The translations under genes were made by a program, and so were the position numbers. A stretch of 6,827 nt of DNA from Halanaerobiaceae bacterium (GTDB lineage: Bacteria; Bacillota; Halanaerobiia; Halanaerobiales; DTU029). The stretch lies in NCBI GenBank assembly GCA_012521855.1, contig JAAYLO010000244.1:1-6827 (forward strand), read 5' to 3'. Shown here in pieces: positions 1-6,758 of this stretch (the stretch's first letter is position 1; each line of letters opens with the position of its first letter). A model generated the notes under the pieces. The model did no database searches. It was not told where the DNA came from and saw nothing but the letters and a program-made list of their open reading frames with translations.

Positions 1-131
1 ATACCCTGATGGGGAGAGATAGAAAGAACAAACTGGTCATTGTCCCAAGGGATGATAATTTGATCGGAAAGATTGTTAATGTCAAAATAAACAGGGCTCA
101 GAGTTTTACACTGTTTGGTGAGGTGATTTAG
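1..131 (+). CDS. miaB: MiaB, C-terminal fragment (tRNA ms2i6A methylthiotransferase)
   Basis: Only the last 42 complete codons are in the window, read from base 3 and ending at TAG 129-131. The translation contains GRDRKNKLVIVP, LIGKIVNVKI and the ending FTLFGEVI. This is the typical MiaB C-terminus, where a TRAM (RNA-binding) domain begins with GRT/DxxNK and has a LIGK-VNVKI strand. MiaB is a radical-SAM 4Fe-4S enzyme that adds a methylthio group to i6A37 of tRNAs reading UNN codons. The catalytic N-terminal and radical-SAM parts lie upstream and cannot be checked. The stop codon directly abuts the mutS start, so the two are almost certainly cotranscribed. A related methylthiotransferase (MtaB or RimO) also has a TRAM domain, but the sequence and the mutS neighbourhood favour MiaB. 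Confidence 0.88.
   Translation, partial: TLMGRDRKNKLVIVPRDDNLIGKIVNVKINRAQSFTLFGEVI
120..127 (+). promoter_or_regulatory. Shine-Dalgarno of mutS (decides TTG start)
   Basis: GAGGTGAT lies inside the last codons of miaB, with the GAGG core ending 8 bases before TTG 132. It supports the TTG start over the in-frame ATGs at 150 and 153. Those would remove the conserved TPM residues that precede the first MutS helix. Confidence 0.75.
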
Positions 132-2768
132 TTGAGCGAACTAACACCGATGATGGAGCAGTATCTCAGGATAAAAAAACAGTACCAGGATGCTATACTT
201 TTTTTTCGTTTAGGTGACTTTTATGAGATGTTTTTTGAAGATGCTGAAATAGCTGCCAGGGTGCTTGATCTGGCTTTAACTGCCCGGAATAAGGGTGGCG
301 GTGAAAGAGCACCAATGGCGGGTGTTCCTTATCATTCAGCTGACTCATATATTTCAAAACTGATAAATAATGGATTTAAGGTTGCAATTTGTGAGCAGCT
401 TGAAGATCCGGCAGAAGCTGACGGCCTTGTGGAAAGGGATGTTATACGTGTTATAACACCCGGGACGGTAATTGATAATGATATACTGAAAAATAAGGAT
501 AATAATTTTCTGGCTGCGGCAATATTTGACCGTAATAAGCTCGGTTTTTCCTATATAGATATCTCTACTGGAGAATTTTATGTAACAGAAATTGAAGAAA
601 AGTTACTGGAAAAACTCTGGGATGAGATTGACCGGATTCAGCCCAGAGAGCTGATAGTAGATGAGTACATTAAAGGGCACAGAGTATTCCGGAATATCTG
701 TGAGAAAAACAAAATCTATATTAATAATTCCACTATAACTGATCATAAGATTGCAGAAGAATATATTTATAAACAGTTCAGGATAAAATCACTGTCCTCT
801 ATTGGTCTTGAGGAATATGATGCTGCTTTGTTGAGTGTAGGGGAAGTATTGAAGTTTATTGAGGAAACACAGAAAAGGACCCTTAATAATATCAACAAAA
901 TATCATTTTATAATCTCAGTGATTTCATGATTATTGATTCTACAACCCGCAGAAATCTTGAGTTAACTGAAACAATCAGGGATAAAAATAAAAAAGGCAG
1001 TCTTCTCTGGATTCTTGATAAAACAAAGACTTCAATGGGCGGGCGTCTGATAAAAAAATGGATTAACCAGCCTTTAATCAACAAGGAGGAAATCGAAGAA
1101 AGACTGGATAGTATTGAGGAACTTATCCGGAACTTTATCTTATTGCAGGCAATCCGTAATTGTATTGATGGTATTTATGATTTGGAACGTATTCTTTCAA
1201 GAATATCTTATGGCTCGGCAAATGCCAGAGATCTCAAGGCATTACACTATTCTTTAGAAAGGCTTCCAGCACTTTATGAAAATATTGGTTTGCTGAAATC
1301 AAAACTTTTTGCTGAAATCAAAGAAGAATTTGATATACTTGAGGATATTGCAAATTTATTGGGCGAATCAATTGTTGAAGAGCCTCCTGTATCACTAAAG
1401 GAAGGCGGCCTGATAAAGGATGGTTACAATAAAGAACTGGATGAAATCAGAGAAATTATGCGGAATGGCCGTGAATGGATCAGTAATCTGCAAAAACATG
1501 AGAGGGAAAGGACCAATATCAGTTCTTTAAAGGTAGGATATAACAAAGTCTTCGGTTATTATATTGAAGTCACTAAACCAAATTTAAGTAAAGTACCTGC
1601 TGACTATACCAGAAAACAAACACTGGTAAACAGTGAAAGGTTTATTACACCTGAGCTGAAGGAAAAAGAAGCCCAGATTCTTTCTGCAGAAGAGAGGGTC
1701 AATGACCTTGAATATGATCTTTTTGTGGAAATCAGGAATGAAGTCGGTGACAATATTGAAAGAATAAGGAAAACCGCGAATCTCATCGCAGTTGTGGATG
1801 TTTTGGCTGCACTGGCCTTAACTGCTGTTGAAAACAATTACTGTAAGCCGCTTATCAGAAATGACCTGACGATAAAAATTAATGAAGGCCGCCATCCTGT
1901 TGTGGAAAAAATGACAGCCGGTAATTTTGTTCCCAATGATACTTTTCTTGATGATGATTCTCAACGTTTCATTATAATTACTGGCCCCAATATGTCCGGG
2001 AAGTCGACCTATATGAGACAGGTTGCCCTTATTGTCTTGATGGCACAGATGGGTAGTTTTGTACCTGCTTCTCATGCCGAGATAGGCCTTGCAGACCGTA
2101 TTTTTACAAGGGTCGGAGCAAGTGATGACCTGACGACCGGTCAGAGCACCTTTATGGTAGAGATGAATGAAGTAGCCAATATAATTAATAATGCCACTGA
2201 AAAGAGCCTTATTATTCTTGATGAAGTCGGGAGAGGAACCAGCACCTATGATGGTCTGAGTATTGCCTGGGCAGTAAGTGAATATATCAGCAGCCTGGAC
2301 AAAATTGGTGCACGTTCACTATTTGCAACCCATTATCATGAACTTACCTGTCTGGAAGAGAAAATCAAGGGGATCAAAAATTATAATGTACTGGTTGAAG
2401 AAGATAATGACGGGATTCATTTTCTGCATAAAATAGTACCAGGCAAAGCCAGTGAAAGTTATGGGATAGAAGTTGCAAAATTAGCCGGTTTACCTGATGA
2501 GCTTATAGAAAATGCAAGTTTGATATTGAAACAATTAGAAAAAAACAAGAATACTATTGATGATACTGAAAGAAGAGAAAGCAGTCTTACTGACAGAAAA
2601 AATGAAGAAAAGAAAAGCCAGCTCAGCCTGTTTGAAGAAAAAAAAGAAGAAGAATACAGGTTGATCATAGAAAAGCTGCTGAGTAAAAATATTATGCAGA
2701 TGACCCCCCTTGAGGCAATGAATTTTCTCAATAATCTGCAGGAGGAAGCCAGAAAGTATATGAGGTGA
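132..2768 (+). CDS. mutS: DNA mismatch repair protein MutS
   Basis: This 878-residue protein is a MutS1-type mismatch sensor that binds mispairs and small loops as a dimer, then recruits MutL using ATP. The mismatch-binding motif F-Y-E is at residues 30-32 (GDFYEMF). Connector, lever and clamp regions follow to about residue 560, with FGYYIEVTK in the core. The ABC-type ATPase shows Walker A GPNMSGKST (618-626), the signature-like QSTFMVEM (671-678), Walker B ending ILDE (D697, E698) and the H-loop ATHYHEL with H734. A sliding-clamp motif QLSLF sits at 830-834, before the C-terminal dimerisation helices. Length is typical for MutS1, and no motif is missing. The TTG start is chosen from its Shine-Dalgarno and from TPMM, which matches the family N-terminus. 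It abuts miaB and lies 6 bp from mutL, consistent with one operon. Identity is very secure. Confidence 0.98.
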   Translation: MSELTPMMEQYLRIKKQYQDAILFFRLGDFYEMFFEDAEIAARVLDLALTARNKGGGERAPMAGVPYHSADSYISKLINNGFKVAICEQLEDPAEADGLVERDVIRVITPGTVIDNDILKNKDNNFLAAAIFDRNKLGFSYIDISTGEFYVTEIEEKLLEKLWDEIDRIQPRELIVDEYIKGHRVFRNICEKNKIYINNSTITDHKIAEEYIYKQFRIKSLSSIGLEEYDAALLSVGEVLKFIEETQKRTLNNINKISFYNLSDFMIIDSTTRRNLELTETIRDKNKKGSLLWILDKTKTSMGGRLIKKWINQPLINKEEIEERLDSIEELIRNFILLQAIRNCIDGIYDLERILSRISYGSANARDLKALHYSLERLPALYENIGLLKSKLFAEIKEEFDILEDIANLLGESIVEEPPVSLKEGGLIKDGYNKELDEIREIMRNGREWISNLQKHERERTNISSLKVGYNKVFGYYIEVTKPNLSKVPADYTRKQTLVNSERFITPELKEKEAQILSAEERVNDLEYDLFVEIRNEVGDNIERIRKTANLIAVVDVLAALALTAVENNYCKPLIRNDLTIKINEGRHPVVEKMTAGNFVPNDTFLDDDSQRFIIITGPNMSGKSTYMRQVALIVLMAQMGSFVPASHAEIGLADRIFTRVGASDDLTTGQSTFMVEMNEVANIINNATEKSLIILDEVGRGTSTYDGLSIAWAVSEYISSLDKIGARSLFATHYHELTCLEEKIKGIKNYNVLVEEDNDGIHFLHKIVPGKASESYGIEVAKLAGLPDELIENASLILKQLEKNKNTIDDTERRESSLTDRKNEEKKSQLSLFEEKKEEEYRLIIEKLLSKNIMQMTPLEAMNFLNNLQEEARKYMR

Positions 2769-2769
2769 T
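2762..2769 (+). promoter_or_regulatory. Shine-Dalgarno of mutL overlapping the mutS stop
   Basis: GAGGTGAT includes the mutS TGA (2766-2768) and ends just ahead of ATG 2775, with 9 bases between the GAGG core and the start. The same octamer precedes mutS. The overlap suggests that MutL translation is coupled to termination on mutS, which would help set the ratio of the two partners; the coupling is inferred. Confidence 0.7.
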
Positions 2770-2774
2770 AGTAT

Positions 2775-4649
2775 ATGGGCATAATTAAACAACTGCCTGA
2801 ATTTGTTTCCAATCAAATTTCTGCCGGTGAAGTAATAGAAAGACCTGCTTCTATTGTCAAGGAACTTGTTGAAAACTCTATTGATGCCAATAGTACAAGG
2901 ATACTAATTGAAATAGAAAATGGCGGCAGGGATAAAATCCGGGTTAAGGATAATGGCCATGGTATTTTAGAAGATGATATAGAACTGGCTTTTTCCCGAT
3001 ATGCAACAAGCAAAATAGAGGGTATTAATGATATTTATTCTATAAGGACCCTGGGATTCAGGGGGGAGGCCCTGGCCAGTATAGCAGCTGTAAGCAGGAT
3101 AGATATATATTCCAAGAGCAAAGGAGCTGTCAGGGGTACTTTTCTGAGACTGGAAGGCGGTGAGATAATAAAAAAAACACCTGCCGGGATACCAGATGGA
3201 ACTGATATCATTGTGACAGATGTCTTTTATAATACTCCGGCCAGATATAAGTACCTGAAAACGATAAACACAGAATTTGGCCATATCAGCAGTATAGTTA
3301 CAAGAGAGGCACTGGCTTATCCGGAAATCCAGTTTTCCCTTTATCATAACATGAATGAGGTTTTGAAAACACCCGGTACCGGGAATCTCCTTGACACAAT
3401 CTATACATTATATGGGGAGGAATTGGTAGCCAGTCTCATTCCCATAGATTATGAAGAAAGCTATGTTCAGATAAGCGGTTTTATAGCGAAACCGGAATAT
3501 TCCCGTTCATCAAGGATATACGAATTGTTTTTCGTAAATAAACGCACTATACATAATCGAAGTCTGTCAAAAGCTGTTGAAGATGCTTATTCAAATGTTT
3601 TACCGCCAGGCAGATATCCTGTCGTTTTCTTAAATATCAAACTGAATCCGATACTAGTTGATGTGAATGTTCACCCGGGTAAAAGAGAGATAAAATTCAG
3701 CAGAGAAGAAATAATAGAACAGATAATCAGCAAAGGGATAAAGAAAACCCTTTCTGAATATAACCTGGCGCCAAAACTTAAAACAAAAAAAGCCCATGAA
3801 GATTCAGAAAAAAGACAGGAACACTTTGTATTTTCAGACAGCATTGATACTGAGAAAAAAGAAAAAATCAGAAAAAATAAAATAATAAGGACTGAATATC
3901 CTGTTATAGAAAATTTAGCACATGCAAAACATAAAAAGGGCCGGGTTATTGATGATGAGGATTATAAAAAAAGCAGTTCTGTATCTTATAAGAAAAATTA
4001 TGTTGATAGCTCATTTGTTGCTGAAGAGATGATCCAGAAAAAGGGAGATAATAAAAGAGAAGAAAAGCTGCCTGAAAGGATTAAAAAGATTCTCGGCCAG
4101 ATAGAGAATACCTATATTGTGGCTGAAGGTACAGATGGTCTTTACCTTATAGACCAGCATAATGCACATGAGAGAATACTGTATGAAGAAAATTATAAAA
4201 AATTTAAAGAAAAGAGTATAGTCAGCCAGTCATTACTGGTACCTGTTAATGTAGAACTGACACTGGAAGAAAAAGAGATTTTGATTAAATATATAGAGAA
4301 TCTCAAAGACCTTGGATTTACACTGGAGGAATTCGGAATAAACAGTTTTATCATAACAGAACTCCCGCTTATAATTAAGGAGCTTCCTGGCAGAGTAATA
4401 GTCAGGGATCTCATAGATAATATAATAAAAAACGGGAAAACTCTGAACCAGGCTGAGATGATTAATAATATGCTCACCTATATGTCATGCCGGGCAGCCA
4501 TAAAGGCTGGTAAGCATCTGGAAACAATTGAAATGGAAGAATTGCTTATTAATCTTTTCAGAACTGATAATCCCCATCGGTGTCCTCATGGAAGGCCCAT
4601 AATTGTTCATTTAAGCAGTGAAGAGATTGCCAGAAGTATGGGAAGATGA
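2775..4649 (+). CDS. mutL: DNA mismatch repair protein MutL, endonuclease type
   Basis: This 624-residue protein is the ATP-dependent mediator of mismatch repair. The N-terminal GHKL ATPase (about 1-330) shows ANQISAGEV-like QISAGEV, E30 and N34 in KELVENSID, D59-N-G, and GFRGEAL (94-100). A lysine- and glutamate-rich, low-complexity linker spans roughly 340-440. The C-terminal domain keeps the nicking-enzyme motifs: DQHNAHERILYE at 460-471 (family form DQHAxxExxxxE), SCRAAIKAG at 571-579 and CPHGRP at 603-608. It also has the clamp-binding motif QSLLVP at 485-490. These motifs mark the MutL of bacteria that lack MutH and predict metal-dependent nicking of the daughter strand. The only departure is Asn463 in place of the usual Ala; the Asp, His and Glu residues remain. 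ATG 2775 has a good Shine-Dalgarno and gives the normal N-terminus. Confidence 0.97.
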   Translation: MGIIKQLPEFVSNQISAGEVIERPASIVKELVENSIDANSTRILIEIENGGRDKIRVKDNGHGILEDDIELAFSRYATSKIEGINDIYSIRTLGFRGEALASIAAVSRIDIYSKSKGAVRGTFLRLEGGEIIKKTPAGIPDGTDIIVTDVFYNTPARYKYLKTINTEFGHISSIVTREALAYPEIQFSLYHNMNEVLKTPGTGNLLDTIYTLYGEELVASLIPIDYEESYVQISGFIAKPEYSRSSRIYELFFVNKRTIHNRSLSKAVEDAYSNVLPPGRYPVVFLNIKLNPILVDVNVHPGKREIKFSREEIIEQIISKGIKKTLSEYNLAPKLKTKKAHEDSEKRQEHFVFSDSIDTEKKEKIRKNKIIRTEYPVIENLAHAKHKKGRVIDDEDYKKSSSVSYKKNYVDSSFVAEEMIQKKGDNKREEKLPERIKKILGQIENTYIVAEGTDGLYLIDQHNAHERILYEENYKKFKEKSIVSQSLLVPVNVELTLEEKEILIKYIENLKDLGFTLEEFGINSFIITELPLIIKELPGRVIVRDLIDNIIKNGKTLNQAEMINNMLTYMSCRAAIKAGKHLETIEMEELLINLFRTDNPHRCPHGRPIIVHLSSEEIARSMGR

Positions 4650-4656
4650 ATAGTTC

Positions 4657-4664
4657 AGGAGGTG
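4657..4664 (+). promoter_or_regulatory. Shine-Dalgarno of miaA (decides TTG 4670 start)
   Basis: AGGAGGTG is nearly complementary to the 16S rRNA end, and its GGAGG core stops 7 bases before TTG 4670. It lies downstream of the alternative ATG 4646, which has only a weak GGGAAG ahead of it. This favours TTG 4670 as the main start. Confidence 0.75.
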
Positions 4665-4669
4665 TATTA

Positions 4670-5614
4670 TTGGACAGATTACCTTTACTGGTTATTACCG
4701 GGCCGACTGCTGTTGGAAAAACAGAGTTGTCTCTAAGAATTGCTGAAAAATATAATGGAGAAATTATCTCAGCAGATTCTATGCAGATTTATCGTTATAT
4801 GGATATAGGTACAGCAAAAGTTGGATTAAAAGAAAGGGAAAATATAAAACATCATCTTATTGATATTATTAATCCTGATGAGGAATTTTCTGTTGCTGAA
4901 TACCAGAAAAGGGTTGATATACTGATACCAGAGATTTTAGAAAGGAAAGCCCTGCCTGTTCTGGTTGGCGGTACAGGTTTATATATAAAAGCTGTTGTTG
5001 ACGGGTTTCTTTTCCCTGAGATGGAGAAAGATGAAGAATTACGCTATAGTCTGGAAAGAGATGCAGATAGATATGGGAGTGAATACCTCCATGACAGGCT
5101 GAAAGAGATTGACCCTGAGCTGGCAAAAAAATTGCATCCAAATGATCGCCGCAGAATCATCAGGGCAATAGAGATCTATGAAAAAACCGGATACAATTAT
5201 TCATATTATATGAGGAAACAGGAAGAAAGACCGTCCAGATATAATACATTAAAAATTGGCCTGATCAGGGATAGAGAAGAGCTGTATTCCAGGATAAATA
5301 AAAGGGTTGACCTGATGATAGAAAAAGGATTGGTCGAGGAGATAAAGAACTTATTTGAACTCGGCTATAATCTAAGCATTACTGCCTTTCAAGGTCTTGG
5401 ATACAAAGAGATCATAGGTTATCTGGAACAAAAATATTCTCTGGAAGAAGCTGTGAGGATTTTAAAGAAAAATACAAGGAACTACGCCAAGCGTCAAATC
5501 TCCTGGTTTAAACGGGAAAAGGATATCAACTGGTTTAATTTATCCACTCTTGACGGGGATATGGTATATGAGAAGATTATAGAATTAATTGATAAATGGC
5601 AATACTCCTTTTAA
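4670..5614 (+). CDS. miaA: tRNA dimethylallyltransferase MiaA
   Basis: MiaA transfers a dimethylallyl group from DMAPP to N6 of A37 in tRNAs reading UNN codons, making the i6A that MiaB then modifies. From TTG 4670 the protein has 314 residues, a typical length. It shows the P-loop GPTAVGKT (11-18), the substrate loop SADSMQIY (34-41, with D36), MDIGTAK, HHLID, VGGTGLY (99-105), DRRRIIRAIEIYEKTG, and C-terminal YAKRQISWFKR. An in-frame ATG at 4646 would give 322 residues and a 4-base ATGA overlap with mutL. That form adds eight residues not typical of the family and places the strong ribosome binding site inside the gene, so the TTG start is preferred. Either way it is translationally close to mutL. 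A terminator-like hairpin follows 19 bases after the stop. Identity is secure; the start is fairly sure. Confidence 0.95.
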   Translation: MDRLPLLVITGPTAVGKTELSLRIAEKYNGEIISADSMQIYRYMDIGTAKVGLKERENIKHHLIDIINPDEEFSVAEYQKRVDILIPEILERKALPVLVGGTGLYIKAVVDGFLFPEMEKDEELRYSLERDADRYGSEYLHDRLKEIDPELAKKLHPNDRRRIIRAIEIYEKTGYNYSYYMRKQEERPSRYNTLKIGLIRDREELYSRINKRVDLMIEKGLVEEIKNLFELGYNLSITAFQGLGYKEIIGYLEQKYSLEEAVRILKKNTRNYAKRQISWFKREKDINWFNLSTLDGDMVYEKIIELIDKWQYSF

Positions 5615-5615
5615 T

Positions 5616-5635
5616 TATTATATGGTATTATATGG
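5616..5635. repeat. Perfect 10-bp tandem direct repeat
   Basis: TATTATATGG occurs twice in direct succession just after the miaA stop. The last two bases of the second copy are also the first bases of the terminator stem. No function is evident; slippage duplication in AT-rich spacer DNA is the simplest explanation. Confidence 0.6.
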
Positions 5636-5657
5636 CCGGACCGGGGCCTTTTTTTTT
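5634..5657 (+). terminator. Probable intrinsic terminator after miaA
   Basis: GGCC (5634-5637) and GGCC (5645-5648) can form a four-pair all-GC stem around a 7-base loop. An alternative fold gives five pairs with two bulged Gs and a GAC loop. The 3' arm is followed at once by nine T residues (5649-5657). Position just downstream of the last operon gene and the unbroken T-tract support termination on the + strand. The short stem suggests termination may be incomplete, allowing some read-through to spoVK. Confidence 0.6.
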
Positions 5658-5681
5658 GCTTTTAAAATAGTAACAATATTT

Positions 5682-5723
5682 CCTGTACTTACATAGTATA
5701 TAGATGTAGTATAAATATACAGG
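5682..5723 (+). promoter_or_regulatory. Inverted repeat overlapping the spoVK ribosome binding site
   Basis: CCTGTA (5682-5687) is perfectly complementary to TACAGG (5718-5723), whose final AGG begins the spoVK Shine-Dalgarno AGGTGAT (5721-5727). Nested within it, TACAT (5690-5694) can pair with ATGTA (5704-5708). A transcript that starts upstream of 5682, for example read-through from miaA, could fold so that the ribosome binding site is partly hidden. Promoter assignment in this spacer is uncertain. CTTACA (5688-5693) with TATAAA (5710-5715) at 16-bp spacing looks sigma-A-like, but would start RNA near 5722, inside the Shine-Dalgarno. A sigma-E-like CAATATT (5674-5680) with CATAGTAT (5692-5699) has too short a spacing. 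This is a candidate only. Confidence 0.3.
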
Positions 5724-5732
5724 TGATTATTA

Positions 5733-6758
5733 ATGGGGTATAAAGGTAATCTGACAGAATATCTTATTATTGAGCGTTTTAAAAAGGGAGAGATCAGTAT
5801 CTCTGAAGCCTTTAATGCCTTAACCAATGGTCCAGATAAGATAGAATATTTAAACAAAAGGGAGAAATTAATTTTAATTGAGAGGGATTATGATACGGGG
5901 CCTGTAGTAAATAAAACAGATACAGGGAAAGAAGAAAACCTTGACCGGCTGTTAAAAGAGATGGATTCATTAATAGGTCTTAAAACAGTAAAAAAGACCA
6001 TCAAAGAATATATTGCATACATTAAGGTCCAGGAATTAAGGAAAAAATTTAGTCTAAAAAGCTCTCCGGTTGTAATGCATATGATATTTAAGGGAAATCC
6101 TGGTACCGGCAAAACCACTGTGGCCAGAATTATAGCCCGGATCTTTAAGGAAATAGGTTTTCTTAATGAAGGTGAGATAATTGAAGCAGAAAGGGCAGAC
6201 CTTGTTGGAGAATATATCGGACATACAGCGCAAAAGACCAGGAAGCTTATTCAAAAAGCAATAGGGGGGGTTCTTTTTGTAGATGAGGCTTATTCCCTGG
6301 CCAGGGGAGGAGAAAAGGATTTCGGGAAGGAAGCAATAGATACTATGGTTAAGGCCATGGAAGACCATAAAGACAACCTGGTTATAATACTTGCAGGATA
6401 TAGAAGAGAGATGGATCATTTTCTGAAGACTAATCCAGGTCTTGCTTCACGTTTTGCGATACAACTGGATTTTCCGGACTACAGCCTGGATGAATTGATA
6501 AAAATTGCTGAATTAATGTATGCAGAAAAAGAATATATTCTCGATCAAGCCAGTAAACATTATATATATAGAGCCTTAACGAAACTTAGAAGTAAAGAAG
6601 TAATCAATGGGAATGCCCGTACAGTCAGAAACCTGGTTGAAAAATCAATAAGGCGTCATGCCAGCAGGGTTATAAATATTAAAAATATAGATAGAAACAG
6701 CCTGATGTATATTACCAGAGAAGATTTGCTTTTTGAGGAGGAAATGGAAAGTGAGTGA
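5733..6758 (+). CDS. spoVK: SpoVK-like AAA+ ATPase (CbxX/CfxQ family)
   Basis: This 341-residue protein is a single-domain AAA+ ATPase, very similar in its core to Bacillus stage V sporulation protein K, which is needed for late spore maturation. Its remodelling target is not established. From about residue 77 (MDSLIGLKTVKK) onward it shows Walker A GNPGTGKTT (121-129), EAERADLVGEYIGHTAQKT, Walker B VLFVDEAYSLARGG (180-193), sensor 1 VIILAGY (217-223), the arginine-finger region NPGLASRF (234-241, R240) and sensor 2 around GNARTVRN (293-300). No signal peptide or membrane segment is seen. The first 70 or so residues do not resemble the Bacillus N-terminus and include a basic/acidic helical stretch, then a polar linker. 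ATG 5733 follows AGGTGAT with good spacing. The gene follows a terminator, so it probably has its own promoter, and it overlaps the next gene by 8 bases. The family is certain; a sporulation role is inferred. Confidence 0.92.
   Translation: MGYKGNLTEYLIIERFKKGEISISEAFNALTNGPDKIEYLNKREKLILIERDYDTGPVVNKTDTGKEENLDRLLKEMDSLIGLKTVKKTIKEYIAYIKVQELRKKFSLKSSPVVMHMIFKGNPGTGKTTVARIIARIFKEIGFLNEGEIIEAERADLVGEYIGHTAQKTRKLIQKAIGGVLFVDEAYSLARGGEKDFGKEAIDTMVKAMEDHKDNLVIILAGYRREMDHFLKTNPGLASRFAIQLDFPDYSLDELIKIAELMYAEKEYILDQASKHYIYRALTKLRSKEVINGNARTVRNLVEKSIRRHASRVINIKNIDRNSLMYITREDLLFEEEMESE
6735..6741 (+). promoter_or_regulatory. Shine-Dalgarno of the downstream GTPase gene
   Basis: GAGGAGG lies in the last codons of spoVK and ends 9 bases before GTG 6751. 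An ATG at 6744 is closer to it but is in the spoVK frame and soon meets the spoVK stop, so it cannot start the GTPase. Confidence 0.6.

Noticed and set aside
2459..2812. Minus-strand ORF of 117 codons opposite the mutS 3' end
   Set aside because: It lies opposite well-supported mutS/mutL coding sequence. Its serine/phenylalanine-rich product mirrors the lysine/glutamate-rich A tracts of mutS, and it has no recognisable domain.
3795..4090. Lysine/glutamate-rich low-complexity stretch in mutL as a sign of an insertion or frameshift
   Set aside because: The frame is unbroken, and a variable, charged linker between the ATPase and C-terminal domains is normal for MutL.
5622..5696. Small 24-codon ORF from ATG 5622 in the miaA-spoVK gap
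   Set aside because: It has no ribosome binding site, reads straight through the terminator stem and T-tract, and its phenylalanine run simply reflects the T-tract.
5688..5715. Sigma-A-like promoter CTTACA, 16 bp, TATAAA before spoVK
   Set aside because: Transcription would begin near 5722, within the Shine-Dalgarno at 5721-5727, leaving an impaired ribosome binding site. The -35 match is also only 4 of 6.
6264..6270. G7 run just before the spoVK Walker B motif as a phase-variation site
   Set aside because: The run encodes the expected Gly-Gly-Val that precedes Walker B in SpoVK, so protein sequence alone explains it, and seven bases is a weak slippage target without strain data.
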